This document shows, piece after piece, positions 43,707-52,844 of a stretch of DNA of 64,000 bases. Under the pieces are notes generated by a model. It searched no databases and was not told the DNA's origin. It saw nothing but the letters and a program-made list of their open reading frames with translations. Positions within the stretch are counted from its first letter, which is position 1. Each line of letters begins with the position of its first letter. The stretch comes from Salipaludibacillus neizhouensis. Lineage in GTDB: Bacteria; Bacillota; Bacilli; Bacillales; Salisediminibacteriaceae. The position numbers and the translations under genes are program-made. The stretch lies in NCBI RefSeq assembly GCF_002886185.1, contig NZ_KZ614146.1, positions 1,164,098 to 1,228,097 of the forward strand, given 5' to 3'.

Positions 43707-45131
43707 ATGCGTAATCAGGTTAAGCATTTTATAAATGGAGAATGGATAGAATCAACAGGTTCTGAGACGATCGATGTTGTGAACCCAGCGACCGAAGAAG
43801 TGATGGGAAAGATCAGCTCTGGAACAAATGAGGATTTAGATAAAGCCGTTGCTGCAGCAAAAGCAGTACTACCGACGTTTTCAAATTCTACAAGAGAAGA
43901 GCGAATTCAATGGCTGCACAATATTGTGGAAGGATATAAGAAGCGAAAAGACGAATTCATCGAGGTGATGACAGACGAATTAGGTGCGCCACTTTCTGTC
44001 TCCGAGGAAGTACATTATAACATGGGTCTAGGTCATTTCAGTCACGCGGCAGAAGCCCTAGAGTCCTTTTCCTTCTCAGAGAATCGAGGCGGGCATACGG
44101 TCTTAAAGGAAACAATAGGTGTGAGTGGACTTATTACACTATGGAACTTTCCTACGAATCAAACCTCAACAAAGATTGCTAGTGCGATTGCGGCCGGTAG
44201 TCCCGTGGTGCTGAAGCCGGCATCAAAGACACCGTTTGCAGCTATGATGCTAGCGGAGATCATTGATGAGGCAGGTGTCCCTAAAGGTGCATTCAACCTT
44301 GTAAACGGAACAGGTTCTGTCATTGGGGACGGCATTAGTTCCCACCGAGATATTGATTTTGTTTCCTTTACAGGTTCCGGATCAGTAGGAGAGAAAATCA
44401 TGCAAAATGCGGCGCAAACGATTAAAAAGGTAGCCTTGGAATTAGGCGGGAAATCGCCGCTTATCGTGTTGGATGACGCAAATGTAGAAGAAGCAGCGAA
44501 ATCAGCCGTTTCCCATATGATGACGAACACCGGTCAGGTCTGCTCTGCCGCGACAAGAATACTTGTGCCTACTTCGCTGAAGGTTCAATTCGAAGAAGCG
44601 GTTCAAAAGGTATTACCATCTTTCCCGGTCGGTGATCCCCGTAAAAAAGGAATTGCAACAGGGCCACTTGTATCAGAGGATCAGTGGGAAACTGTGCAAT
44701 CTTATATTGAAAAAGGAGAGAAGGAAGCAACATTGCTTATAGGTGGGACAGGCAAACCTGAAGGACTGGAAAAAGGTTATTTTGCCAAGCCGACTGTTTT
44801 TACGGATGTCTCTAACGATATGGTCATTGCACAAGAAGAAATTTTCGGTCCAGTTACAACGATTCTGACTTACGATAGTCTTGACCAAGCACTTGATATT
44901 GCAAACGATACTATTTATGGTCTTGCAGGCTATGTAATTGGTAAAAATCCGGAGAAATTGCGTGATGTTGCATCGAAAATCAAAGCTGGAAGAATTACTG
45001 TCAACGATGCTGACACCGACTTCCATGGACCATTTGGGGGCTATAAACAATCTGGAATCGGTCGTGAGTGGGGTGACTTTGGGATTGAGGAATATCTTGA
45101 GGTCAAATCTGTTCATGGCATGCCTTCGTAA
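43707..45131 (+). CDS. aldehyde dehydrogenase family protein
   Basis: 474 residues. NAD(P)-binding region LITLWNFPTNQTSTKIASA, general base Glu in LELGGKSP, catalytic Cys in NTGQVCSAATRI, and EEIFGPV near the C-terminus. The end FGGYKQSGIGREWGDFG is typical. It oxidises a small aldehyde; the substrate is undefined. Start ATG 43707 follows AAAAGGAGAG. A terminator lies 84 bases downstream. Confidence 0.93.
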   Translation: MRNQVKHFINGEWIESTGSETIDVVNPATEEVMGKISSGTNEDLDKAVAAAKAVLPTFSNSTREERIQWLHNIVEGYKKRKDEFIEVMTDELGAPLSVSEEVHYNMGLGHFSHAAEALESFSFSENRGGHTVLKETIGVSGLITLWNFPTNQTSTKIASAIAAGSPVVLKPASKTPFAAMMLAEIIDEAGVPKGAFNLVNGTGSVIGDGISSHRDIDFVSFTGSGSVGEKIMQNAAQTIKKVALELGGKSPLIVLDDANVEEAAKSAVSHMMTNTGQVCSAATRILVPTSLKVQFEEAVQKVLPSFPVGDPRKKGIATGPLVSEDQWETVQSYIEKGEKEATLLIGGTGKPEGLEKGYFAKPTVFTDVSNDMVIAQEEIFGPVTTILTYDSLDQALDIANDTIYGLAGYVIGKNPEKLRDVASKIKAGRITVNDADTDFHGPFGGYKQSGIGREWGDFGIEEYLEVKSVHGMPS

Positions 45132-45214
45132 TACGAAGAAAGACAGGTTACAACGCAAAGAGTTCAACCATTATCTCAGAATTCATGGTCGCCTTAACGA
45201 ATAGTGTAACAAAT

Positions 45215-45248
45215 AGGACCCTTCGCTTTTTGCGGAAGGGTCCTTTAT
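45215..45248 (+). terminator. rho-independent terminator
   Basis: AGGACCCTTCGC with GCGGAAGGGTCCT (one bulge), 5-base loop, TTT tail. Confidence 0.85.
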
Positions 45249-45293
45249 TCGTTTATTCCTCGCTGAGTGAACCATGCAAGTCTTCTGTATGTG

Positions 45294-45325
45294 TCAATGA
45301 AGCACAGAACCGTCCCCTTGTAACC
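45294..45325 (+). repeat. dispersed repeat A, copy 4
   Basis: ATGAAGCACAGAACCGTCCCC then TTGTAACC. Confidence 0.75.
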
Positions 45326-45367
45326 ACAAATGCAGATGCTCCAATGTTTATAAATCTCCAAAATGAT

Positions 45368-45517
45368 TTATTGTCTTTTAAGTTCAATTAAGCCTAATAC
45401 CAACGTTAGGATACCCACTAAAGAATGAGGCAGTAAATCGAATTTTCGAGTTATTAAACTATAGCTACCTAAAGTGACAACGGATATTGATAAGATAATT
45501 CTTAAGACTTTCAGCAA
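45368..45517 (-). CDS. DUF3953-like small membrane protein
   Basis: 49 residues, two TM segments: LKVLRIILSISVVTLGSYSL and LLPHSLVGILTLVLGLIELK. The pattern matches my memory of DUF3953 proteins. TTG 45517 is 7 bases after AGGGGG; the longer frame to 45580 has no ribosome binding site. Confidence 0.65.
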   Translation of the reverse strand: MLKVLRIILSISVVTLGSYSLITRKFDLLPHSLVGILTLVLGLIELKRQ

Positions 45518-45647
45518 ATTTTTTCCCCCTAATGTACATTTCTTCTTAAACAAAGCATCATTTAGCTTAAGTGAAAACATTTACAATAATCCATATATTC
45601 TACTATTACTTTAACATAAATTTCCCAATTGAATTTCAGAATCCTTA

Positions 45648-45670
45648 CGAACAGTGCCTGGCACTGTTCG
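45648..45670. repeat. perfect 11-bp palindrome (GTGCCTGGCAC core)
   Basis: CGAACAGTGCC/GGCACTGTTCG around one base. It resembles the core of the hairpin at 574-635. Likely a dispersed palindromic repeat. Confidence 0.6.
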
Positions 45671-45684
45671 ATGAACCCCTATTC

Positions 45685-45729
45685 CTCCGCCGGTACCAAG
45701 GAAGCACAGAACCGTCCCCTTGTTTCCTT
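45685..45729 (+). repeat. dispersed repeat A, copy 5
   Basis: CGCCGGTACCAAGGAAGCAC, then AGAACCGTCCCCTTGTTTCC, about 70 bases before ddl. Confidence 0.8.
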
Positions 45730-45797
45730 GAAAAATTAGTAGTTAATTTATAGGCGGAAATGTTAAAATGATAAGGGAACAAATATGGAGGGTGATT

Positions 45798-46895
45798 ATG
45801 AAGATTAAACTAGGGTTATTATATGGTGGGAAATCCGCCGAACATAATGTATCATTACAAACAGCAAAAGCCGTCATTAATGCATTGGATTTAACTAAAT
45901 ATGACGTTCATCCAATATACATTTCAGAAACGGGTCAGTGGGTTAGAGGAACTCAGCTTGAAGGTCCTGTGGAAGAGGTCGAGAAGCTTCAATTGAAAGA
46001 AGCAGGGGAAACGATTTCTCCGGTTGCTTTAAATTCAGAAATTTTTCCGGTTCAAGCAAAGGGTGAAAGCAGCCAAACGGAAGATAAGTTCGATGTGATT
46101 TTCCCGTTGCTTCATGGACCGAACGGGGAAGACGGAACCGTTCAGGGGTTATTAGAGCTGATGAACGTTCCTTATATAGGGAACGGAGTGCTGGCGTCTG
46201 CTGCCGGCATGGATAAAGTCATGATGAAAAACATTTATGAACAGGCTGGCATTAAGCAACCGAACTATGTATGGTACGTTCGCAGTTATTGGGAAAAAGA
46301 GACCGAAGCCGCTTACAAGAACGTCGAAGAAAAACTTGGTTACCCTTGTTTTGTCAAACCAGCAAACTTAGGTTCAAGTGTTGGAATCAGTAAATGTAAC
46401 GACCGCGAAAGCCTTGAAAAAGCTTTTGTAGAAGCTTTTGAATATGACCGTAAAATCATTATTGAAGAAGGAATCGACGGTCGTGAATTGGAAATTGCCG
46501 TATTAGGAAACGAGGATCCGCAATGCTCCGTAGTTGGTGAAATCGTTCCAAAAGATGGTTTTTATGACTATAAAGCTAAATATGAGGACGGAAGCACAGG
46601 CCTTATTATCCCTGCAGACGTCTCCAATGAAGACTATGAAGAAATGAAACGCGTGGCGATTCAATCGTTTAAAGCACTCGATTGCTCGGGATTAGTCCGC
46701 GCTGACTTCTTTTTAACAAAAGAGGGAGACATCCTTATGAACGAAGTGAACACGATGCCAGGCTTTACACCTTTTAGCATGTTCCCGATGCTTTGGCAGA
46801 AATCAGGCTTGTCATACACGGAGTTAATTGAAAAACTAGTCGAACTTGGAAGAGAGCGACATCAGGAAAAACAGAAGATTAAGCACACCTTTTAA
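45798..46895 (+). CDS. ddl: D-alanine--D-alanine ligase
   Basis: 365 residues, ATP-grasp enzyme joining two D-alanines for peptidoglycan. N-terminal [18 protein letters not shown], nucleotide region [48 protein letters not shown], and metal-binding [16 protein letters not shown]. Cytosolic. ATG 45798 follows GGAGGGTGATT. murF follows, so the two probably act in sequence; a terminator between them suggests separate transcripts. Confidence 0.96.
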   Translation: MKIKLGLLYGGKSAEHNVSLQTAKAVINALDLTKYDVHPIYISETGQWVRGTQLEGPVEEVEKLQLKEAGETISPVALNSEIFPVQAKGESSQTEDKFDVIFPLLHGPNGEDGTVQGLLELMNVPYIGNGVLASAAGMDKVMMKNIYEQAGIKQPNYVWYVRSYWEKETEAAYKNVEEKLGYPCFVKPANLGSSVGISKCNDRESLEKAFVEAFEYDRKIIIEEGIDGRELEIAVLGNEDPQCSVVGEIVPKDGFYDYKAKYEDGSTGLIIPADVSNEDYEEMKRVAIQSFKALDCSGLVRADFFLTKEGDILMNEVNTMPGFTPFSMFPMLWQKSGLSYTELIEKLVELGRERHQEKQKIKHTF

Positions 46896-46911
46896 GCATA
46901 AATTTAGGAAT

Positions 46912-46939
46912 GAGGTTGACTCTGAGTCAGCCTCGTTTT
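46912..46939 (+). terminator. rho-independent terminator
   Basis: GAGGTTGACT/AGTCAGCCTC stem, 3-base loop, GTTTT tail, 16 bases after ddl. Confidence 0.82.
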
Positions 46940-47042
46940 ACATAGCTTTTCCCTATCTTTTTTCCGCATAATATCGTGGAAAATATCTACACATATTATT
47001 CAGAAAGAGGAACGTTTCTATCGATAAGAAGGAGTGAGTGCG

Positions 47043-48413
47043 ATGATGCAAAAAACATTGAAAGAAATTGCTGTGTGGGCGAACGGAGAAGTTGTCGGTC
47101 CAGACACTAACCGTATCGAGGTTGCCGGAGTTTCCACAGATACAAGAACGATCGAAAAAGCAAATCTATATATCCCGATTGTTGGGGAGAACTTTAATGG
47201 CCACGATTTTGTGACAGGAGCTATCAAGAATGGGGCAGTCGGAGCCCTTTGGCAAAAAGATCAGCCGAATTCTCCTGCAGATGTACCGTTAATTTATGTC
47301 GACGATACGTTAGTGGCATTACAGGAATTAGCAAAAAACTACTTGGCGAGTTTGCCCGCAAAAGTCATCGCAATCACTGGTAGTAACGGTAAAACAACAA
47401 CGAAAGACATGGTTACCTCCGTGCTTTCAACGACATATAAAGTCCAAAAAACGGAAGGGAATTACAATAATCACATCGGATTGCCATTGACGATTCTTCG
47501 GTTACAGGAAGACACAGAAATCGTAGTGTTGGAAATGGGAATGAGCGGAAGAGGAGAAATTGAGCTCCTTTCCAATCTAGCACAACCTGAAGCTGCAATC
47601 ATCACAAACATTGGCGAGTCCCACTTACAGGATTTAGGTTCTCGTGAAGGAATTTCAGAGGCGAAATTTGAAATCACTGCAGGTTTGAGAGAAAACGGGA
47701 CACTCATCATCCATGGAGATGAGCCATTATTAACAGAAAAAGTCGACCAAAGTCCGTTTCACGTCATCACCTTTGGTAATAGTGAAACAAACGATTATTG
47801 CCCGGCGCATATCCAACAGAAGAGCAATGGCACATATTTCACCTTAAAAGACGAAGCTGAGACCGAGTATTTTATTCCGGTCCTCGGCAAACACAATGTA
47901 AATAATGCTCTCTCAGCCATCGCTATTTCCAAGCAGATGAATGTGTCGATCCCAGATATCAAAAAAGGGCTCGAAGCAATTAAAATCACGGGAATGCGAA
48001 CAGAACTGATCCAAGGAAAAGATGGCGTGACGGTCATTAATGATGCTTATAACGCGAGCCCAACGTCGATGCGAGCCGCCATTGACTTGCTTCAAGATTT
48101 AAAACACTACAAGAAAAAAATCGTCGTTTTGGGAGATATGCTTGAACTAGGTGACAAGGAAGAAACCTTTCATTTTGAAGTCGGTAAAGGAATTGACAAA
48201 GAGAAAATTAATGAAGTCATCACATTTGGCCAGCTAGGGAGAAAAATAGCAGAAGGTGCAAAAGTCAATTTTCCCGAAAATCGCGTTTTTGCATACAACG
48301 ATAAACAGGCGCTGATCGCTAAACTAAAGGGAACGGTGGAAGAAGGCGATATCGTTCTACTGAAAGGCTCCCGCGGCATGAAACTAGAAGAAGTTGTGTA
48401 TGAATTAACTTAA
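47043..48413 (+). CDS. murF: UDP-MurNAc-tripeptide--D-Ala-D-Ala ligase
   Basis: 456 residues, Mur ligase fold. N-terminal substrate domain with GVSTDTRTI, central ATP-binding loop VIAITGSNGKTTTKDMV, TEGNYNNHIGLPLTILRL, and C-terminal domain with VINDAYNASPTSMRAAIDLL. It adds the Ddl product to UDP-MurNAc-tripeptide in the cytosol. AAGGAG is 8 bases before the ATG. In many bacilli cshA follows; here accessory DNA follows instead. Confidence 0.96.
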   Translation: MMQKTLKEIAVWANGEVVGPDTNRIEVAGVSTDTRTIEKANLYIPIVGENFNGHDFVTGAIKNGAVGALWQKDQPNSPADVPLIYVDDTLVALQELAKNYLASLPAKVIAITGSNGKTTTKDMVTSVLSTTYKVQKTEGNYNNHIGLPLTILRLQEDTEIVVLEMGMSGRGEIELLSNLAQPEAAIITNIGESHLQDLGSREGISEAKFEITAGLRENGTLIIHGDEPLLTEKVDQSPFHVITFGNSETNDYCPAHIQQKSNGTYFTLKDEAETEYFIPVLGKHNVNNALSAIAISKQMNVSIPDIKKGLEAIKITGMRTELIQGKDGVTVINDAYNASPTSMRAAIDLLQDLKHYKKKIVVLGDMLELGDKEETFHFEVGKGIDKEKINEVITFGQLGRKIAEGAKVNFPENRVFAYNDKQALIAKLKGTVEEGDIVLLKGSRGMKLEEVVYELT

Positions 48414-48650
48414 GTGTTTCAGATCGTAGACTCCGATAACTGTTTGCGGAAACGCACGTAAAAACTAGGAAACATGACCAAGCTTAGCAGCTTACTTTGA
48501 ACAAATGATCATTTTTTTAGTCATGAGGTAATCTACTTTTAACCAAGTTTTCAGCCTTGTTCTAAACGTTGTGGGAATTTTGCGATACAAGACTTACGGT
48601 AGGTGACTGATTTTCAAAGAGGGAAAGAAGCAAGAGTAAATAACAGAAGA

Positions 48651-48694
48651 AATAGCGTGTTAAATCGTATATGATTTGGTGCGCTATTTTTTGT
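48651..48694. terminator. hairpin with T tail
   Basis: AATAGCG...GCGCTATT outer stem with inner AAATC/GATTT pairing, then TTTTTTG. The gap 48414-48773 holds nothing else recognisable. Confidence 0.7.
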
Positions 48695-48773
48695 TGTTAG
48701 ATCAGCATTGTTTAACCGGTATACACAAAAAAAGCATGTAAATTGGATACAAAAATTAGTAGGAGGGGTTATA

Positions 48774-49067
48774 TTGAAAGCAGAAAAAAGCTTAAGAGTT
48801 TGTGAAAAAGGGCATAAATATTCTAAAAGTAGTGACTGTCCAAGTTGTCCTGCTTGTGATAAGGAGAATAAACTTGAAAGTGACTTCCTATCGAAACTAA
48901 GTTCACCTGCCAGAAATGCCTTAGATCAGGAAGGGATTAATACTTTGCAAAAACTTTCAAAATACACCGAAAAAGAAATTCTAACAATCCATGGTATTGG
49001 TCCAGCGTCCTTACCAGTTATGAGAACTTTATTAGATGAAGCAAGTTTATCATTTAAAAAATCGTAA
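48774..49067 (+). CDS. RNA polymerase alpha C-terminal-like domain protein
   Basis: 97 residues. The N-terminal part has a possible zinc site (CEKGHKYSKSSDCPSCPAC); the C-terminal part reads like the helix-hairpin-helix domain of the RNA polymerase alpha subunit (FLSKLSSPARNALDQEGI, ILTIHGIGPASLPVMRTLL). Such small proteins occur in Bacillus; a role in nucleic acid binding is likely, the rest unknown. TTG 48774 follows AGGAGGGG; the longer upstream frame lacks a ribosome binding site. Confidence 0.82.
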   Translation: MKAEKSLRVCEKGHKYSKSSDCPSCPACDKENKLESDFLSKLSSPARNALDQEGINTLQKLSKYTEKEILTIHGIGPASLPVMRTLLDEASLSFKKS

Positions 49068-49086
49068 TGTGTTTTCCTATCAATTG

Positions 49087-49130
49087 AAGGTACTTAAAGT
49101 AACTACGCGTTAGTTCAATAAGCAAAGAAA
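49087..49130 (+). repeat. cassette repeat, diverged
   Basis: GGTACTTAAAGTAACTACGCG and TTAGTTCAATAAGC: left box and second half-site after the alpha-CTD-like gene, outside the main arrays. Confidence 0.6.
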
Positions 49131-49140
49131 ATATGAGTAA

Positions 49141-49170
49141 AAACACGCAGATCTTAATCTGTGTGTTTTT
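49141..49170 (+). terminator. rho-independent terminator
   Basis: AAACACGCAGAT/ATCTGTGTGTTT (one G-T pair), 4-base loop, TTTTTG. Confidence 0.85.
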
Positions 49171-49417
49171 GTATGCTATTAATAGTGTTTAGTTGGAGTA
49201 TGAATGTAAAATGTGCTTTTATTTACAAACAGTCCCTACTGTTCGTAAACCATAGAATCTTAGATGTAATAAAGATAGTGTTCGTCCTAAACAGTCACCG
49301 AAAGCAAACACATTCACATTATCGAGTTGGATAAATAGTTCACTGAAAATCTTCAATGAAAAAAGTAAACTATTTTTATGACCTTGCATGTCAAGTTACC
49401 GCAAAATCGAATATTAC

Positions 49418-49640
49418 AACATATACTTGACTCTTCACTAGTATTAACTGAAGAGTCTTTTTGACGTTTCTTCTTCCTGTTAAAGGAGAGGCTGTATTCT
49501 TAAACAAAAAGAAGCTGGAAGTAGCGAAGGCGGTGACTTGAGCGGGAAGAGCAACAGCTGAATCATTTCCCGCGGAACGCACCGCCTAGAAGGGATTCAA
49601 CTGAGTAACATGTTATTAATCAACAGAATCCTTCAGATAG
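49418..49640 (+). repeat. repeat D, copy 2
   Basis: CATATACTTGACTC, CTGAAGAGTCTTTTT, GAGGCTGTATTC, GTAGCGAAGGCGGTGAC, GGGAAGAGCAACAGCTGAAT and ACATGTTATTAATCAACAGA, in the same order as copy 1 at 42.3 kb. The remainder of 49171-49758 shows no gene. Confidence 0.7.
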
Positions 49641-49676
49641 GAACTTTTAATTTACCTTTACAATCTTAAGAAAGAG

Positions 49677-49720
49677 TCCCCACCGCTGCCAATGATGCAC
49701 AGAACAGTCCCCCTGTTTCC
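49677..49720 (+). repeat. dispersed repeat A, copy 6
   Basis: CCCCACCGCTGCCAATGATGC, then ACAGAACAGTCCCCCTGTTTCC, following repeat D as in copy 3. Confidence 0.78.
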
Positions 49721-49758
49721 CTAATGTGTTATTATTTCATATAGATAGAGGTGATTCT

Positions 49759-51135
49759 TTGAGAACAAGTTTGGTAAGTTTAATGAATTTATGTTTAATA
49801 GTCTTTTTAATCACGGGATGTCAAGAGGCGGAAACAAACGAAGCTACTGGTGATTACAACTCGGAAATAGCATCTGAAAATAATGCTGATTCAGATGAAT
49901 CGAGTGAAACAGAAAGTAAGGAAGAAAATTTAGATATAAAAGAAGAAAATGAAATAGAGACAGAAAGCAACACTAATCAAGGTGTAGAACAGAACGAGGG
50001 AAACACAGAAGAAAATCCTAGAGACGGACCTTCGGCGGATAAACTTAATGAAATGAAAGTTCACTACATCGATGTAGGACAAGCTGACGCAACGTTAATA
50101 GAATATTCCTATGAAGGCGATGATTTTAGAATTTTAATTGATACAGGAAATTGGGATGCTAATAACGTTGTCAATTACTTAGAGTCTCATGAGATTTCTC
50201 ACCTTGATATTTTAATTGGGACACACCCACACGCAGACCATATCGGACAGATTGATCAAGTCATTGCAAATCTCGATGTAGAAGAAGTCTGGTTGTCTGG
50301 AGACACGGCAACCTCTGATATATACCAAGAGGTAATGGATGCTATTGAAGACAGTAATGTCGAATTTCATGAACCAAGAGCTGGCGAAGGATATGATATT
50401 GGTCCTCTAGGTCTTGAGATTCTAAACCCAGATACACTAACAGGTGATTTAAATGAAGGTTCTGTATCACTCAGAATGGATTACGGAGAAGTTTCCTTTA
50501 TTTTTACGGGAGATGCGGAATCTCAAACGGAAAATGCAATGAGTCAAAGTGGGCTTCATTTGGAAGCGGATATTCTTCAATTAGGACATCATGGTTCGAA
50601 CACAGCTACTACAGATGATTTTTTAAATGCCGTTAACCCTGATGTTGCTATTTATTCTGCCGGTTCTGACAATCAATATGGTCATCCCCATGATGAAGTG
50701 ATTTCGCGAGTAACCGACAAAGGAATCGAACTCTACGGCACAGATGTTCATGGAACAGTAATTGTTTCTACTGATGGGGCCACTTACGATGTAACTACTA
50801 AAAAAGATGGAAATATTACTCCTGCATCACCATCTTCTGGTAATTATAGCGGTAGTTCAAGTTCGAGTAATTCTTCCGATGACGCGGATTCTAATGATCG
50901 GAATAACGGAAACGATAATGATTCTGCCACGAATACTGAAAATTGTGTAGATATTAATTCTGCATCTACGGAAGAAATTGAATCTATTATTCACTTCGGT
51001 CCTGCTCGGGCAGAAGAACTTGTTCATTCAAGACCGTTCAAATCCGTAGATAGCTTATCTAAAATAAATGGCATAGGCGAAGCAAGACTTGCCGATATCA
51101 AATCGGAAGGTTTAGCTTGTGTAGGAGGGGAATGA
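49759..51135 (+). CDS. ComEC-like metallo-beta-lactamase lipoprotein with HhH domain
   Basis: 458 residues. Signal peptide with lipobox LITGC, an extremely acidic low-complexity linker (about 20-110), then a metallo-beta-lactamase domain: YIDVGQADATLIEY, the metal motif GTHPHADHIGQ, FTGDAESQ and LQLGHHGSNTATTD. After a Ser/Asn/Asp spacer comes a ComEA-like helix-hairpin-helix domain (VDINSASTEEIESI, KINGIGEARLADI). It is a surface-anchored protein with a nuclease-type domain and a DNA-binding tail, so extracellular DNA processing is likely. TTG start follows AGAGGTGATTC. Confidence 0.9.
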   Translation: MRTSLVSLMNLCLIVFLITGCQEAETNEATGDYNSEIASENNADSDESSETESKEENLDIKEENEIETESNTNQGVEQNEGNTEENPRDGPSADKLNEMKVHYIDVGQADATLIEYSYEGDDFRILIDTGNWDANNVVNYLESHEISHLDILIGTHPHADHIGQIDQVIANLDVEEVWLSGDTATSDIYQEVMDAIEDSNVEFHEPRAGEGYDIGPLGLEILNPDTLTGDLNEGSVSLRMDYGEVSFIFTGDAESQTENAMSQSGLHLEADILQLGHHGSNTATTDDFLNAVNPDVAIYSAGSDNQYGHPHDEVISRVTDKGIELYGTDVHGTVIVSTDGATYDVTTKKDGNITPASPSSGNYSGSSSSSNSSDDADSNDRNNGNDNDSATNTENCVDINSASTEEIESIIHFGPARAEELVHSRPFKSVDSLSKINGIGEARLADIKSEGLACVGGE

Positions 51136-51404
51136 TGAAACACGAAGGCGTTTTAGATCGAATCGTAGATGGAAAGTTTGCAACACTATTAGTCGAAGAG
51201 ATTGGTGAAGAGTATACTCTCGATGTATCTGAGTTACCCGACGGTAGCAAAGAAGGAATGTGGTTTTTTATAACCTTATCTGGAGATAAGATCGTATCTT
51301 TAGAAATGAACAATAAAAAAACTACTGATGTTGAAAACCGAGTTGAAGAGCAACTTACTAGAATGCGTGCTAAAAGTAAAGGAAGTCGTTTTAAAAGGAA
51401 ATAG
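51135..51404 (+). CDS. DUF3006 protein
   Basis: 89 residues, beginning MKHEGVLDRIVDGKFATLL with VEEIGEEYTLDVSELPDG, the DUF3006 pattern, and a basic tail (KSKGSRFKRK). The start overlaps the preceding stop by one base (TGATG), so it is translationally coupled to the metallo-beta-lactamase gene. DUF3006 genes commonly accompany secreted ComEC-like proteins. A terminator follows. Confidence 0.88.
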   Translation: MKHEGVLDRIVDGKFATLLVEEIGEEYTLDVSELPDGSKEGMWFFITLSGDKIVSLEMNNKKTTDVENRVEEQLTRMRAKSKGSRFKRK

Positions 51405-51476
51405 TATAGCAAACTTTCTCACATAGTCGAAAATAATTCTTATAGTAACACGGAGTCCATACATGATACGAAACGA

Positions 51477-51509
51477 ACGCCATTCCATAATCGGAATGGT
51501 GTTTTTTTC
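51477..51509 (+). terminator. rho-independent terminator
   Basis: ACGCCATTCC with GGAATGGTGT (G-T pair), 6-base loop, run of T's. Confidence 0.85.
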
Positions 51510-51632
51510 TTGACTACGAGATGCTTATCCTTATTTACAGAGTAAAATTAATACATTCAAATAGTAAAAAGGCTTTTTTTGGTAAATTGTCGAATTTATT
51601 ATTAATAGATTGTATAGAAGGGGGAAGTTGCT

Positions 51633-52679
51633 TTGGTTGATAACGAAGTTTTGTCTCGGAATTTTTTGACCTTTGCCGAAAAGGAATGTAAAGGGTCAAG
51701 CCTATTATACGAATTTTTGTCCATAAAAATTTCTAAGGATGATCAACTTCTTGCTATTTGTGGTAACGCAGGTGATGGGCAACCTATCCCCAACCTGTTA
51801 TTTGGTGCAGTACATTATCTTTTACTAAAAGGTAAGGAACACCCTTTAAAAGAGTTTTACCCGAGTATAGTAAATCATTCAAAGTTATATAAGGACTCGT
51901 TTGAATTCTTTAAGGATTTTTGTATTAAGCATCGGAATGAAATCGAATCAATTCTCAAAACGAGACTTGTCCAAACGAACGAAGTACGTAGATGTGCATA
52001 CCTTTATCCTGTTTTTTGTACTGTTTATGAGAAAGCGAAGAAACCATTAGCACTTATTGAAATTGGAACTAGTGCGGGGTTACAGCTTCTTTGGGATAAC
52101 TATTCATATTCTTACGGACAAAATGACATTTATGGTAATATTGATTCCAAACTTCATCTTACAGCAGAAATCAAAGGAGAAAATACACCAATTCTTCATT
52201 CGACACCACCACCAGTATCGACCAGGATGGGGATAGATTTAAATACAATTGATTTAAATGATGAAGAGGAGAAATTGTGGCTTAAATCCTTAATATGGAC
52301 CGAACATAAGAAGAGGTTGTTTATGTTTGAAGAAGCTGCAAGTTATATGAAAGAAGTTCCAGTGAGTTTGTTTGATGGTGATGGGATAAGTTTATTATCA
52401 AAATTTGTTGATAATATTTCAGAAGACAGTGTGATTTGTATTTTTCATACTCATGTTGCTAACCAAATACCATTAGAAATGAAAAATCAACTGTTACAAA
52501 TTGTTGAAGACATTGGTAGGAATAGAGACATATTTCATATTTACAATAACATTCAAGATAGGTACTTACATCTTGATTATTATTTGGATGGTATTGAAAG
52601 TAAAAATACTATAGCTGAAACCGATGGACACGGTAGATGGTTTAAATGGTTTTTGAAAAGCCAAATGCCAATTCAGTAA
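51633..52679 (+). CDS. DUF2332 protein
   Basis: 348 residues. Strings such as PIPNLLFGAVHYLLLKGKEH, NEVRRCAYLYPVF and LALIEIGTSAGLQLLWD are typical of DUF2332; the IEIGTSAG loop recalls a SAM-binding glycine-rich loop, but no enzymatic role is established. TTG follows GGGGGAAG. This is the first gene of the second accessory block. Confidence 0.85.
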   Translation: MVDNEVLSRNFLTFAEKECKGSSLLYEFLSIKISKDDQLLAICGNAGDGQPIPNLLFGAVHYLLLKGKEHPLKEFYPSIVNHSKLYKDSFEFFKDFCIKHRNEIESILKTRLVQTNEVRRCAYLYPVFCTVYEKAKKPLALIEIGTSAGLQLLWDNYSYSYGQNDIYGNIDSKLHLTAEIKGENTPILHSTPPPVSTRMGIDLNTIDLNDEEEKLWLKSLIWTEHKKRLFMFEEAASYMKEVPVSLFDGDGISLLSKFVDNISEDSVICIFHTHVANQIPLEMKNQLLQIVEDIGRNRDIFHIYNNIQDRYLHLDYYLDGIESKNTIAETDGHGRWFKWFLKSQMPIQ

Positions 52680-52724
52680 AATGGTGAAGCAGCTTCTCTA
52701 TGGGCAGCTATTCTTTGTTCATTG

Positions 52725-52812
52725 CCACTTTGTGAAAAAATGTACTTTAACAAACAGAGTAGCAATAATGGAAGAACCGTAGTTTCTGTTATGGCGCTAA
52801 AGGGGAGGACAG
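52725..52812 (+). repeat. cassette repeat, short form
   Basis: TGTACTTTAACAAACAGAGTAG, CAATAATGGAAGAACC and TCTGTTATGGCGCTAAAGGGGAG. All three landmarks are present. Confidence 0.82.
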
Positions 52813-52844
52813 TTATAGAAGAATTCTTGGAATGGGGAGAAGAA

